From Chrysomallon squamiferum (Eukaryota; Mollusca; Gastropoda; Neomphalida; Peltospiridae): DNA of 60,000 bases. Positions 12,845 through 27,873 of this stretch are shown one piece after another. A program made the position numbers and the translations under genes. The notes under the pieces are model-generated. The model had not been told where the DNA came from, did no database searches, and saw nothing but the letters and a program-made list of their open reading frames with translations. How positions within the stretch are numbered: the stretch's first letter is position 1; the number at the start of each line of letters is the position of its first letter. Location of the stretch: the NCBI GenBank assembly GCA_012295275.1, contig CM022673.1, positions 7,772,811 through 7,832,810 on the forward strand, given 5' to 3'.

Positions 12845-13290
12845 CTGGATTTCTCGATTCTTTTTTTTTTGTTTGTTTTTCTCCCAGTAGTATACCATGC
12901 AGCGTACTCTGATAAATCTGTTCCAACGTTTTCAATTTAAGCCCTGTAATACCATTAATTTACGAGGTATATTTTTTTATATATAAAAATGCACAGACGC
13001 AGTTCAGTGTATGTTCTTGTAAAACAAAATAAAAGTGAAATGACCTTTTCATTAGGTAAAACATGATCCCTCGATTCCTTTTCTCGTCCATTTGCACCAA
13101 AAAAAAAAAAGAAAAAAAAAGCGCACTCTTAGAAAATTTATGAAAACTGTTCCGACGTTTTCAGTGTAAGCACTTGGAACGCAGTTTTTTTTTTGCGTAT
13201 TTCTTTTGTTTTTAAATAAAAATGTATAGACACATTTCAGTGTATGTTCTTGTAAAATAAAAAATAAAAATGGTCAGTCTGTTTAAACTT
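12845..13290. repeat. Diverged tandem duplication of about 225 bp
   Basis: Two head-to-tail copies are recognisable by three shared landmarks in the same order: CTCGATTC (12,851 and 13,071), CTGTTCCRACGTTTTCA (12,918 and 13,147) and CAGTGTATGTTCTTGTAAAA (13,005 and 13,238). The period drifts from about 220 to 233 bp through indels in homopolymers. Neither copy codes for anything obvious. Confidence 0.8.
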
Positions 13291-13971
13291 TTTATTATTA
13301 TTGTCGTTATTACTATTATTATTATTGTTGTTGTTGTTGTTGTTGTTGTTGATGCTGCTGCTGCTGTAATTGTTGTTACTGTCGTTTTGGTTAGTCTTAA
13401 TTTCTTTTTCTTGTTCTTGTTCTTCTTCTTCTTATTATTATTATTACTTCGAGCCTTTTTCCTACACTTATCAAGGTGGGTTATTTTTTAATATTGCATC
13501 TGTTTATTCCTTGTTGTGATGGCCCATGTATACCAAAACAAAATAGGATAGGTAACAATAAGAGACAACGGTTAAACACCAGTCTTCTTAATATGGACTC
13601 ATGCATAATCATCTTGTCTAAGCATCATTTACAAACATGCCATCATCATCCAATACACAAAAACCAGAAAGGTGAGCTAAATGGTATTTCTGATTCTAAT
13701 TACCTGGAACGTGGTGTCTCTTATAAACCAAGCTTAACGCAAATTGCTTTATTCGAAACCGCGTGAAATGAAAGATTAGTGCAGTCTAGCAAAGAAACGA
13801 ATAAAATGTTACGCAAAGCGACGGTTATAAGAATGCAGATAGGAAAGTCCCGATAAGTTTATGTCAAACTATATCAAATGAGTTACAAGAACGCAAACGA
13901 AATATTTCTGACAACTAGAAGAATAACTGGAAGATTAAAACCAACGACAACACATTTTTTTCTGAAACGTG

Positions 13972-14010
<39 letters not shown>

Positions 14011-15662
14011 CATTTTACTCGTCTTATTTCTTTACAGGATACATAATTCCTTATTTTTACTTATTTCACTTTTGAAAATCTCTCCGTAAGACATACTACC
14101 TCACAAACCATAAAATCAAAAAATACACATATGAATATTCATAACGTAGGTTTGTTTTGAAAGACTGTAAAGACGATCGTCGACAAAGACAATACGGTTT
14201 TTCTATCGATCCGGCCCTTCGACAAGATAGCTGTCGGCAGCAACGACAGACGGTTAAATGAACGCAGATTGCGAACAACAACAGCAAACGCGATGTGCTA
14301 AGTGTGGATGTCCTGTCGTGGCATCGTGTGTACGAGTAACTCTGTAACAGGTGGTCTAACATCTTTGCTAATATTTCAAGCTGCCGTACAGTTCACTTTC
14401 AAATACGTTGTCGAGAAAATAGTTTCAGACAAAAAAAAAAAAAAAAAAATTAAATTAAAAATTAAATTTATAACTGAAATGAGTCTATAGGATAACACAA
14501 TTGACAAATTAATTATAACAATAATTTAAAAATTAAAACAAGAAGAAGTGAAAGAAAGCAGAACTAGTTTAAAAGTAAAAAAAAAAAAAGTACTGACAAC
14601 CATTTGAAAGATGTGAATCTGACCGAGTTGAAAGACATGTAATGCTTTCAGAGGATACGCGATCATTTGGGAAGACAGAGATACAATTATCTGCAAGATA
14701 TGTGACACTGTCAGACGATAAGTGACTATTTAAGAAGCTATGTGCTTATTTGGAAAGAAACATAAAAGTCTGTCGACGTACAGATTCACAAGATTAATAC
14801 ACCGTGATACAGATCTGAAACATTTTGTTCTCACGAAAGACGACAAGAAGAAAAAAGACACTTGTTTTGTTGTTCGCTGTTGTGTGAAGAGTTAGTCAAA
14901 GCAAAAACTAAAGTTTTTCAACCACAGAACTGTGAATCTAGGTTCTGATGAAAACCTCGTCAACAGACCCAGAAATAAAACACACACGTTAATTTGATGA
15001 AGTGTATATCAAGGGTTTGTCGCAGGCTTGTTACTTTCTAGTTAACACAGTGTTCTGAATCGTCAAATCACGGATCACATTTCAGTCTGCAACCATAGAG
15101 AATAAAACTAAATTTTTAAAATGAAGAAAACAAACTGTTTATGGTCGACTTTGTAAGATCTTGTTTGGAAAAATAAGCTGTGGTCGAGATTTGAATTCTC
15201 CAAATCTTTCAACCAAAAAAAAAAAAAAAAAAAAGTAAATAAATAAAATAATAAAATTAATAAATTTGACATCGTAAACACTGAAATATTTTAAATCTGG
15301 ATTCCATGAAAGAGAAAAAAACTCTGTAAAGGAAAAGAATCGGTTATTTTAAAATTGGACGCAACGAGAATTCAACATTTCTAAACCTGGACATTATATG
15401 TTTAACCATTCCTCAGAGACGTGAATAGATATTGAATAATACAGCATTTAGTTTTCAATCAGTTCCTGCTTTATGAACCTAGAAGAAAAAAGACTTTTAA
15501 TAATAACTTTTACATCTCGTACAAACGACTGACTGGAGAAAGTCATACTACACTGTAATTGGAACATAAACATCACAATTTGGGCTACATCTCGATTTGC
15601 AAGACAACAAACAGCTAACATATTCACACGGTGAGTTTTTTTATTTAGTATTCATTAATATG

Positions 15663-15665
<3 letters not shown>
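13291..15665. other. Intergenic, no supported gene
   Basis: Holds TTA/GTT/GCT trinucleotide tracts (13,306-13,370), a 34-base A tract (13,974-14,007) and smaller A tracts. Between them is unique sequence with ordinary CpG density. Frames of 60-96 codons lack recognisable domains. Confidence 0.55.

Positions 15666-15748
<83 letters not shown>
15666..15748. repeat. GA microsatellite
   Basis: Uninterrupted GA dinucleotide run of about 83 bp. A long CT run of complementary sequence lies 1.2 kb downstream. Confidence 0.95.
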
Positions 15749-17026
<1,278 letters not shown>

Positions 17027-17087
17027 CTCAATGAAGTTGAGCCCAAGCAGTCAGACGTTTACATTTCTGTTATGTGACAATATTATA

Positions 17088-17136
17088 TACATACACACAC
17101 ATACACATACACACACGCACACATACACACACACAC

Positions 17137-17177
<41 letters not shown>

Positions 17178-17423
17178 CACATACATAGACACACACACAC
17201 ACTCAAAAAACCCACAAAAATACACGCACACAAAAAGCCCAGATACGTAACAAAAAAAACAAAAAACAAAAATAAATATATTAATAATAATAATAAAATA
17301 AAATACGCGCACATACACAGGGAGAGAGTCAGACAAAAAACTCGCACGCGTACACAATTTATTTAGACCTTCTGTCTAGACCAAGCTGTCTAACTTTCAC
17401 ATTTCTCTTAATTAACAATATAT

Positions 17424-17475
<52 letters not shown>

Positions 17476-17560
17476 AATACACACACAAACACACACACAA
17501 ACACACACACAAACACATACACATATACAAACACACACACACACACACACACATATATAC
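17088..17560. repeat. CA microsatellites in two blocks
   Basis: CA-rich tracts at about 17,088-17,240 and 17,428-17,560, with TA and AAC interruptions, separated by a short stretch with AAT units. Open frames here (Cys/Val or His/Thr repeats) are artefacts. Confidence 0.95.
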
Positions 17561-17579
17561 ATATATTCAAGTTCTTAAA

Positions 17580-18060
17580 TTGTCCAAAGAGTCCCGTGCG
17601 AAAAACCTATTCCCACTGCAATTATTATTATTGTAATAAACCGCGAGAACGTAGATCGTCTAACAACGATTCACTTGCACTTACGTCTTACTAACTTGAC
17701 AGGATAATTCGACCTCTGAACCGGATCGAATGCCATTTAGTGTAAGGCAATCATAAGTCATTCCCAGTTTCTTCTACAACCAAATTACAACCAGCTATCC
17801 GGCTGTAATTCCCATTTCTTTGATCGCAGCGACGAAGGTGAAGATTACGACTGATCGACGTCGCGTCAATGTTTGACTTTCGCCGAGCAATGATCAGGTC
17901 GTGAAATTTAAACGGTTATACCCCAAAAATAGAAATTTGTGCTGGATGACTGAAATGAAGTTAAAATATGGAGAAAGAAACGTTCAGCCGAAATATCAAT
18001 ACAAAGAGAGAGGTCAGAAGAAGGCCACAAAATTCTATATCTGTACGTTTCTGACATTGC
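17580..18060. other. Complex, CpG-containing intergenic block
   Basis: About 480 bp without repeats and with many CpG dinucleotides. An inverted pair GTCAA-TG-TTTGAC is visible around 17,866-17,878. No coding frame is convincing. It may be a regulatory block, but this is only an inference from complexity. Confidence 0.35.
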
Positions 18061-18065
18061 TCTTA

Positions 18066-18084
18066 TTTTATTATTATTATTATG

Positions 18085-18159
<75 letters not shown>

Positions 18160-18178
18160 TGTAGTAGTAGTAGTAGTA
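18066..18178. repeat. TTA then TAG trinucleotide array
   Basis: A TTA array switches to a TAG array at about 18,114. A closely similar TTA-to-TAG transition recurs at 46,041-46,087. Confidence 0.95.
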
Positions 18179-18279
18179 CTTAATACATTTATGGGCAACA
18201 AAAAATGTAATCTTATCTAATCTTATCTTCTAGTAAAACATTTTAGAAGTTTTATTATTTTAGTTATTTAAAATCTATG

Positions 18280-18445
18280 CTGTCGTACTGGCGCAGTGCA
18301 CTAATTATACAAGAAACCACGACGTCGGGACACGTTCTCACTCACGACTGAGTAAACCATTGTCGCTACATGGCAGAAATGCCGATTCGGGGACTCGAAC
18401 TTGCGTCCACCATTCTGACGTTTGCGCCGTGACAACGTTATGGGA
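18280..18445. mobile_element. SINE-like element with tRNA-type promoter boxes
   Basis: On the minus strand GTTCGAGTCCC (18,400 down to 18,390) is a near-perfect RNA polymerase III B box. GGCGCAAACG lies about 20 bp before it, where an A box is expected. On the plus strand TGGCGCAGTGC (about 18,289-18,299) matches an A box facing the other way. The block is G+C-richer than its surroundings. A tRNA-derived SINE, or two opposed SINE heads, is the best explanation. A complete cloverleaf tRNA gene is not present. Confidence 0.5.
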
Positions 18446-18459
18446 AGAGCAGTAATAAT

Positions 18460-20715
<2,256 letters not shown>

Positions 20716-21020
20716 TACTGTTACATTTAATCGGTCATTTTGACACTAAGAGTTATACCTGCAGGGAATAACAGCTGTCTGCAATCAACGAAGTTTTTGA
20801 TTTTTCATGATTTCACCACGAAAGGTAATTTAAACAGTGAAGCGGAGGTAATTAAACCAGTCCCAAATAGCGTAACAAACTGATGTCATCATGGACACTC
20901 CATTATTTGTGTCGCAAAATAATAATTAAAAAAAATAATAATAGATAAGCTGCCAATTAAGTAATATAAAGATGAATTGAGAAAATAATTGCATTTTTTT
21001 TTATACTATTATTCAGGAAA

Positions 21021-21231
21021 CTGCAATCCGATACTAAAATCAGCTTAAGAAAAAAAAAAAAAAAAAATTTCCAAAATAAAAAACAAGCAGAATGAAATAA
21101 ATTATGTATTGTGTAAAACACAGCTGCAATCTGATACTAAAATCAGCTTAGGAAAAAAAAAAATCCAACCCCATCTAAAAAAAAAAAACCCCAAGCTGAA
21201 CGAAATAAATTATGTATTGTGTAAAACACAG
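21021..21231. repeat. 103-bp tandem duplication
   Basis: Two copies start at 21,021 and 21,124 with CTGCAATCYGATACTAAAAT and both end with ATTATGTATTGTGTAAAACA plus CAGC. They differ mainly in A-tract length and in a middle segment. Confidence 0.9.
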
Positions 21232-22450
21232 CACTTAAGTGGTATATATATATATATAAAGAGAGACAGAGAGAGATTTTAATTAAAGCGGACTTTCAGA
21301 GGCAGAAAAAGGAAGCTTTGTGGGTCGCTTGATGAAGCCTCCTTGAGGCGTTCTTTTAATTGTTTTCAGTTCCAAAGGGTACTCATGACTGATTATTAAA
21401 GGCAGTGGTATGTGATTTTTCTGTCTACGTCTTCGATCCGTACTCATATCGACAGTTATTATATATGACAATACCACGGAAACATAATAATCTTGGATAT
21501 TAAAATGTGTTGAGTTGCCGTTCTGTTTTACGTTCAGTTTACAATGATAATAACGGTAATAAAAAATGTATCCATTATATAACGATACAGCAACAACAGC
21601 AATAACAGCATAAAAAATACTAAATAAATAAATGCTGATGTTGATGATGATGACGATGATGCTGTATACAGTTTTTAATATAAATAGAAAATAGTTACCT
21701 TATTTCGTATTATAACAAAATGTTGTGCTATTACATGATTGTTTATTATATAACTGATGCTCTTTTTATTTTTATTATTTTTATTTTTTTTAACCATCGC
21801 TGTTCTTGTATTTGTTTTCAGATGATGCTGAATACCTAAATGTGACAGTCGTGTAACCGCCTTCAGCTAACTACGCATAGAAAAAACAACAAGACAACGT
21901 CGTCGCTCGACTGGAAGTCTTTACAATTGTACTTTCTTAAGAAAGAATCAGATGAGTTATAGTTGTTCCAAACAGAAATTAAAATAATAGAAGAAAAAAA
22001 AAAAAAAAACCAGAAAAGAATGGAAAAAAATAAAACTTAAACAAATACCTCTGAAAGAGATTCATTTCCATGTTTTTGACTAATATACGATGTACTTTAT
22101 TTTTATTTTTATTTTTCGTTTTCTTTTTTAAATTCGAAAACAAAGATTTTATAGGACATATTTTTAGTTACTCTACAAAGACCATTGTGCTTTCGTGATA
22201 GGTGTGCTTGGCAAAACTGCGTGCTTTGATTATCACTGGAATATTTGGTTGATGACATTACGCTTTTGTTTTCTTAAATTTGTGTGGACTTATTGTATGG
22301 ACTATTATGCTGATGTCAATTGGAAGGAAACATTTCTGGTACATATCATTTACAAAAAAAACGAGACACCAATGAACGTTTCTGAAATGCTGTTCACTAA
22401 GAAATCTTCATTTTGTGTTTCCACTGTGTACATCCGATAAACCGACAAAC
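21232..22450 (+). other. GPCR upstream region
   Basis: AT-rich upstream flank with TA and GATGAT tracts and a short A homopolymer at about 21,993-22,008. It probably includes the promoter and 5' UTR of the receptor gene. An in-frame GTG at 22,415 is not a plausible start. No TATA box or start site can be assigned with confidence. Confidence 0.4.
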
Positions 22451-23704
22451 ATGGACTCAGAGTATCTAAACAGCACGTTGTCGCTGGAGACCACCACTCC
22501 CTTGATGGACAGCATCGACCCAAACGTGCAGTACGTCCAAAACGTCATGGCGCAGATACAGAAGTACTATCTGTGGGTGATATTTGCCTTAGGCTTCCCT
22601 GGCAACTGCGCTACCATAGTAACGGTCATTCGAATGTCGCCGCCGAGGTCACTGACAGTGTACATTGTTCTCCTAGCCGTGGTGGACAACCTCGCTCTGA
22701 TAAACAAAATTCTTATAATAGCACTACTGGTCGACTTGAAGGTGCACATAGGAGACCTTGGATGCAGGGTGTTTGGTTTCTGCGGCAATTTTCTCGTCAC
22801 GTTTGCGAACTGGCTTCTCGTTGCCATGTCCATAGAAAGATTTGCTGCGGTATGGTTCCCGTTCCATGTCGGCCAGTGGTGGACCTTTAGGAAGTCGTTG
22901 GTAGTCCTCGCAGCGGTGGCAGTTCCACTAGTTGCCGTTTTCCTTCACTACTTCTGGACGTTTCATTTCGTCTACAGTACTGTCAACGGCCGTGTTTCAT
23001 GCCTTCATTATCCACAGTATGCCGGTTTCATAGCCGTGTTCGAGTGGCTGAATGTCGCAATATACGCATTTATTCCGTGTTTCCTTCTTCTGGTCTTCAA
23101 CGTCCTGGTCATTCAGGGAATAGTCAAGTCCACGAGAAGCAGACGGTACCTCAACGGCGGCCATCAAAGCGAATCGGAATGTCTCGTACGACAGCGCCAA
23201 GTGACCATCATGCTGGTGACGGCCGCTGTCGTACTGCTGGTTTTCACGACGCCGCGGTGTGTGCTCCTCATTCTGGACAATTACTGGGAGTTCGGCCACA
23301 GGACAATCGAGCAGGCTTGGAAGCAGCTAGCTGACCAGGTATCTTTTATACTGTGCGACTCGACTCACGCTGTCAATTTTTACCTGTATTCTCTAAGCGC
23401 AAAGAAGTTTCGCTTTCATTTCTTTGATCTGCTGATGTGTAGATCGGCGACAACGACCAACAACACGTTCGTCATGTCGTTGTCGTCGCGGTCGTCGGGG
23501 CGCAAAACGCCGCACTCGCGTCATCTCCATGACAACAGGAATAGCGTCCGGTTTCCCATTATTTCGAACGTGTCACAGGGTGGCCATGACGTAGCCAATG
23601 ACGACACGAGCAAAATGCTTAACGACAAAACAGCAGTGAAATACCAGAGTCCGAATACCGCGGTGAAATGGGGCAGAGTGTATTTCTGCAGCAATAATCG
23701 TTAA
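22451..23704 (+). CDS. Orphan rhodopsin-like (class A) G-protein-coupled receptor, intronless
   Basis: Single-exon receptor of 417 residues. The ATG at 22,451 has a strong context (A at -3, G at +4), and the receptor-like sequence begins only after it. Seven hydrophobic segments are visible at about residues 40-62, 69-93, 105-128, 148-170, 192-222, 250-274 and 294-316. Family landmarks are N7 as an N-glycosylation site, GN in TM1, D79 in TM2, a C105-C184 disulphide pair, ERF (129-131) replacing the usual DRY at the end of TM3, TTPRC in TM6, and NFYLY (309-313) replacing NPxxY in TM7. C330 may be palmitoylated. The C-tail of about 90 residues is rich in Ser, Thr and Asn. ERF together with NFxxY occurs in the FMRFamide/peptide-receptor-like groups expanded in invertebrates, so a peptide ligand and plasma-membrane location are likely but the ligand is unknown. 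CpG content is normal, unlike the two spliced genes. Confidence 0.93.
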   Translation: MDSEYLNSTLSLETTTPLMDSIDPNVQYVQNVMAQIQKYYLWVIFALGFPGNCATIVTVIRMSPPRSLTVYIVLLAVVDNLALINKILIIALLVDLKVHIGDLGCRVFGFCGNFLVTFANWLLVAMSIERFAAVWFPFHVGQWWTFRKSLVVLAAVAVPLVAVFLHYFWTFHFVYSTVNGRVSCLHYPQYAGFIAVFEWLNVAIYAFIPCFLLLVFNVLVIQGIVKSTRSRRYLNGGHQSESECLVRQRQVTIMLVTAAVVLLVFTTPRCVLLILDNYWEFGHRTIEQAWKQLADQVSFILCDSTHAVNFYLYSLSAKKFRFHFFDLLMCRSATTTNNTFVMSLSSRSSGRKTPHSRHLHDNRNSVRFPIISNVSQGGHDVANDDTSKMLNDKTAVKYQSPNTAVKWGRVYFCSNNR

Positions 23705-23805
23705 CATCCGATTTGTCCTCAGTAGTAAGTGATGAGCAAATGTTGATTAAGGAAGTATGAAAACAAACAGACTTACATGCACGTAAATACACTGTATATA
23801 ATGAA

Positions 23806-23844
<39 letters not shown>

Positions 23845-24052
23845 CATGTTTATTACTGTTATTCTTAATGCAGTTTGTCCTCAGTGGAACGTCTGTTCTT
23901 GAAGATTTCACAATTTCAGTAGTAAAATGTAAATGGAGTTACAAAGAACAGGTAACTCTAAAAAAAAATCTATATTTATTATATTGCTTGCTGCATGCAG
24001 ACTTACGAAAAATTCATATTTGTCAAGGACTGTAGGATATATATTGTATGTA

Positions 24053-24058
24053 AATAAA
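24053..24058 (+). other. Candidate GPCR polyadenylation signal AATAAA
   Basis: Canonical hexamer 349 bp after the receptor stop codon, followed closely by TTCTGTTGT. It would give a short 3' UTR containing the TTTA array near 23,810-23,840. Similar hexamers nearby (for example about 24,245) are alternatives. Confidence 0.4.
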
Positions 24059-24059
24059 G

Positions 24060-24568
24060 TTCTGTTGTAAAAAAAAAAATAATAATAAAAAAACAATAAC
24101 AAAAACAAAAAAAAAAAAAAAAAATGTTTTGTTTTCCAGTTAATTTTCTTATCTCTAGTTACGCATGCGCGTGCACTGGCATCTTTTTCTCTTTTGCCAT
24201 CGATAACCATTGTCTGTCTTTATTCTTTATATTTCGCCGTCAGTAAATAAATTTCGTAAAAATAATGTATGTCGGAAACTGCTCGTTGAAGGTGCTTTTG
24301 AACAAAGAGGAATGAAAACACTTCGGATTTACTTTTGATGTAACGGACTTCACTTAGGAAACATTCAAATGTAGTAAACATGTACATGACAGGTGCGGAT
24401 CCAGAATTTTACAGTATGGAGAATCTTGTTATAACAACAGTTTGAAGTGTATCGTATGTACATTATTATTATTATTTTTATTATTTTATTATTATTATTA
24501 TTATTTTTACGATTTATTATTAATATTTACTTATTTAGTTTTATTTATTTATTTATTTATTTATTCTT

Positions 24569-24602
<34 letters not shown>

Positions 24603-25090
24603 ATTTTTCGTTTACTGTTATATTTATCGCATTAAAATTTGGTAATTTGTAAGAAAAACAAAACAAAAGTATACAAACAAACAAAGCATCCAATCAATAT
24701 CATTAAACTACTAATTTTCAACATAAACTCACTATCAAAGCTTACAATACGAATAATGAACGTTACACCAAATTTTTACTGCCTTCTAATGCAGAATAAT
24801 TGAATAAATGAATCCCTGAATGAATACACTAATACATCTAAATACATTTTAATGTCGTCCTTTATTAATTGTGAAAGATATGTTTTGTATCATATATAAA
24901 GAAAAAATAAAAATGAACTTTTTTTCATCATTTGTTTGTTTGAACTTTCTGTGGAAAATCAGAACTTCGATGAAATTCAAGGAAGGCATGTTAGTGATGA
25001 AATTAGTTTTATGTCTATTTATAATAATAATAAATAATAATAATAATATATGTTACTTTATAGTCTTGTTTGTTTTTCTTGTTTTTAACA
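24060..25090. other. Intergenic, AT-rich microsatellite ground
   Basis: Contains TTA, TTTA and TA tracts (24,461-24,600) and an AAT tract near 25,020-25,050. At about 24,391-24,408 the string GTGCGGATCCAGAATTT resembles ends of dispersed repeats, but no partner end was found. No gene seen. Confidence 0.5.
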
Positions 25091-25099
25091 TCAGTTTAA

Positions 25100-25700
25100 A
25101 ACATTGACCAGAATGACCGGGGAGGTGACCTTATGCATTTATTTTTGCCATCAGCTAGAACTCAATACAAGCTAAAAGCAGTTCTTGTCAAACTATGAAA
25201 ATATATCACTGGCTAATCACGACTTCCTGATTTTGGATCAAGCTTATTAAGCAAGGAGATACGGTAATTTGGACTGTGACATTTCAGAAAGACCCACTAC
25301 ATTGCATTTTTCTTTGTCAGCAAGCCAGTTTCCCTGTTTGCTACAATTAAATTTGGAATTCGTCTGAAAATCATAATGGCTCTCTGTCAAGCAGACCTCT
25401 TTGATTACCTTTTGTCAATGTACATTGAAGAATATAAAATAATGATCTCTCATCTTTATTGGAACGTCGAAGGAAACTGGCGACAATGAAAGGGCTGTTT
25501 GTGAAGTTCAGACAAGGCTTTTAATAAAGCAAACACTTAGGCCTTTGTTAACCTTTTGTCCATCTTCAAACAAATGTTAATCGTTGATTGTCAAATGTGA
25601 AGATTTTGGACGACAATGTCAAGGCATTCTGCTTTGTTATTATTTTGTTCACACATACAGTTATCTTATCCACTGGTGTATTTGAGAACCTTTATGAACG
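25100..25700. other. Repeat-free block, possible conserved noncoding element
   Basis: About 600 bp with no homopolymer or microsatellite and balanced composition, set in simple-sequence-rich DNA. No frame is open over a useful length on either strand. It contains CTAATCAC, GGATCAAG and TTATTAAG words typical of homeodomain-type sites. I infer a possible enhancer for a neighbouring gene. Conservation cannot be tested here. Confidence 0.35.
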
Positions 25701-25873
25701 AAGTGAGATAATAAAAAACACAGTGTCAGTTTAATAAATTATCACACTTTCTTGTCAAACACTGGGCAACTTCTAATGTATTTAAATTATACTCATGAAC
25801 ATTATTTTAGGTACATTTTAAATTAAAGATTTTTATGTTAATATTTACATATCTTCCAAACCAATGTCATCTC

Positions 25874-25908
<35 letters not shown>

Positions 25909-25910
25909 CA

Positions 25911-25957
<47 letters not shown>

Positions 25958-26394
25958 TAAATATCAAAGATGACTTTATAGCTACGATAATTTTTATTTA
26001 ATTCCGGTAAATTATAAGATTTTAGTAATATATTATCTATGCTTCTGATTTCAGCAGTATAAAATTTATTCTGCCACCAGCATGATATTTGCGCTAATTC
26101 AAGCCTTTTCAATATCTAATCGTTTCAAGTACCTACTATTAAATTTCAAAGAGTACTAGCCGCTTGTGGACTTTCAGTTTATTTTAATGCAACAAATGGG
26201 TTTATTCTGCTTAAAGTCGTCAATTATCTCACCAGCTATTACGTCACAAACTGTAGTTTGTTTTTTGCATTTTTTTATTTTCTTTCTACATCTTTTATTT
26301 TTCTTCCTCTTTTTTAAAACACACAAACTAAAAATAATTTTAAAAAAAAATGAATGAATGAATGAATAAATAAATAAATAAATAAATAAAATAA

Positions 26395-26430
<36 letters not shown>

Positions 26431-27087
26431 CAGCAACTTACTTAAAATATACTCGAAGTAATTTTAAAATAAGAACATACGAAATAAAAAGATAAATAAG
26501 AAAGCTTTAATTACCGATGCAATTAAAGTATTTTGAATCTAAATGACGATTATGTGCGTGTGTGTGTGGATGTCTGTGTGTACGTGTGTTGGTATACTGA
26601 CAAAACAAATAATGCTGGAAATCTTCTTCCTTCATATACGAGCTATTCTTTTTTAAAGCTTATAAATCGAGGTTAGCACGAGGGGGGAAATTAAAAATGT
26701 TTTAAGGGAGATGTAATGTGAGCTAATGGGTTTTACTCTAATATGGCAACATAAAAAAAAAATGACCCGCTACAATAATGTGAAAAAGAGATATTAACTT
26801 CTGATATATCATCATTCAGCATTATATTAATGTTAAATTTTAATTAATTTTTTATTTTAATATCTAAAATCTCAAAATACATCTGCCGTAAAATCAAAAT
26901 ATATAAATGTTCTGGAATTATTTTTTTTTTTTTTTTTTTTTTACAAAGAGGATTACGTAACAACCATTATTACTAATATTACCTAACGATGACGTCAGAG
27001 CACTCTGCATGCTCAAACTGCTTTCGCATCAGTTAATACATTTCTGCATCTGAAACAAATTTTTAAAAGTTTACATCATTATTTTTG

Positions 27088-27126
<39 letters not shown>

Positions 27127-27465
27127 TAAAAAGATCGGATAGAAAGAAAGAATTAGTACGGATGACAAAACCAAAAAGAAGAAAATAACATGCAACTCGA
27201 ATACACAGGAACGACACCAAAAGCTTGCTTATTTTACACAGTAACTTCCCTTGAGTTAACGACATTTCCAGTAATTTGTGAAAGTTAATAAATCCACGGT
27301 TTCCACTTCGCGTCAGAAATACACGTTGTTCTGTTACTAATTAACTTATTACAGACAGAACCTTGTCGTTCCAGCACTGAATATCTCCCACCGTCTGCCT
27401 TTTATGTTGTTGTCAAGAACTGTGTATAATTCTTCTTATTATAAAAGTTTCAGTTATTCTGTCAA

Positions 27466-27537
<72 letters not shown>

Positions 27538-27824
27538 GTCCCTTTTCTCTATTTTTCTCGCTTTAATCGTCCTTTCCTGATACAAAATTATTCTGCCCGT
27601 CTCTATGTCCGTCTCTTATCTCCGCTGTTTTCACCTGTCTATTTATCTGTCTATATATCTTCCGGCCTATTAGTCTATCAGTTTGTTGGTCTGTCTGTTT
27701 TTCTATGTATCTACTTATTTATTTACCTATAGACCTAACCTTTATATATCTACACCTCAAGTTATCAAGCTGTTATGTTTTATTTATATAACAGAAAATC
27801 GATTGGTTATATTTCTTTTTGTTC

Positions 27825-27873
<49 letters not shown>

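Noticed and set aside
17051-17562. Minus-strand Cys/Val-rich frames resembling small cysteine-rich proteins
   Set aside because: They are CA-repeat translations and carry no signal peptide or conserved spacing.
18375-18440. Functional tRNA gene
   Set aside because: Promoter boxes are present but I could not form acceptor and anticodon stems, so a SINE head is more likely.
22415-22450. Extended N-terminus of the GPCR from position 22,415
   Set aside because: The codon there is GTG. The ATG at 22,451 has a better context and starts a normal receptor N-terminus.
22573-23334. Other open frames over the GPCR on both strands
   Set aside because: Shadow frames of the G+C-richer receptor coding sequence.
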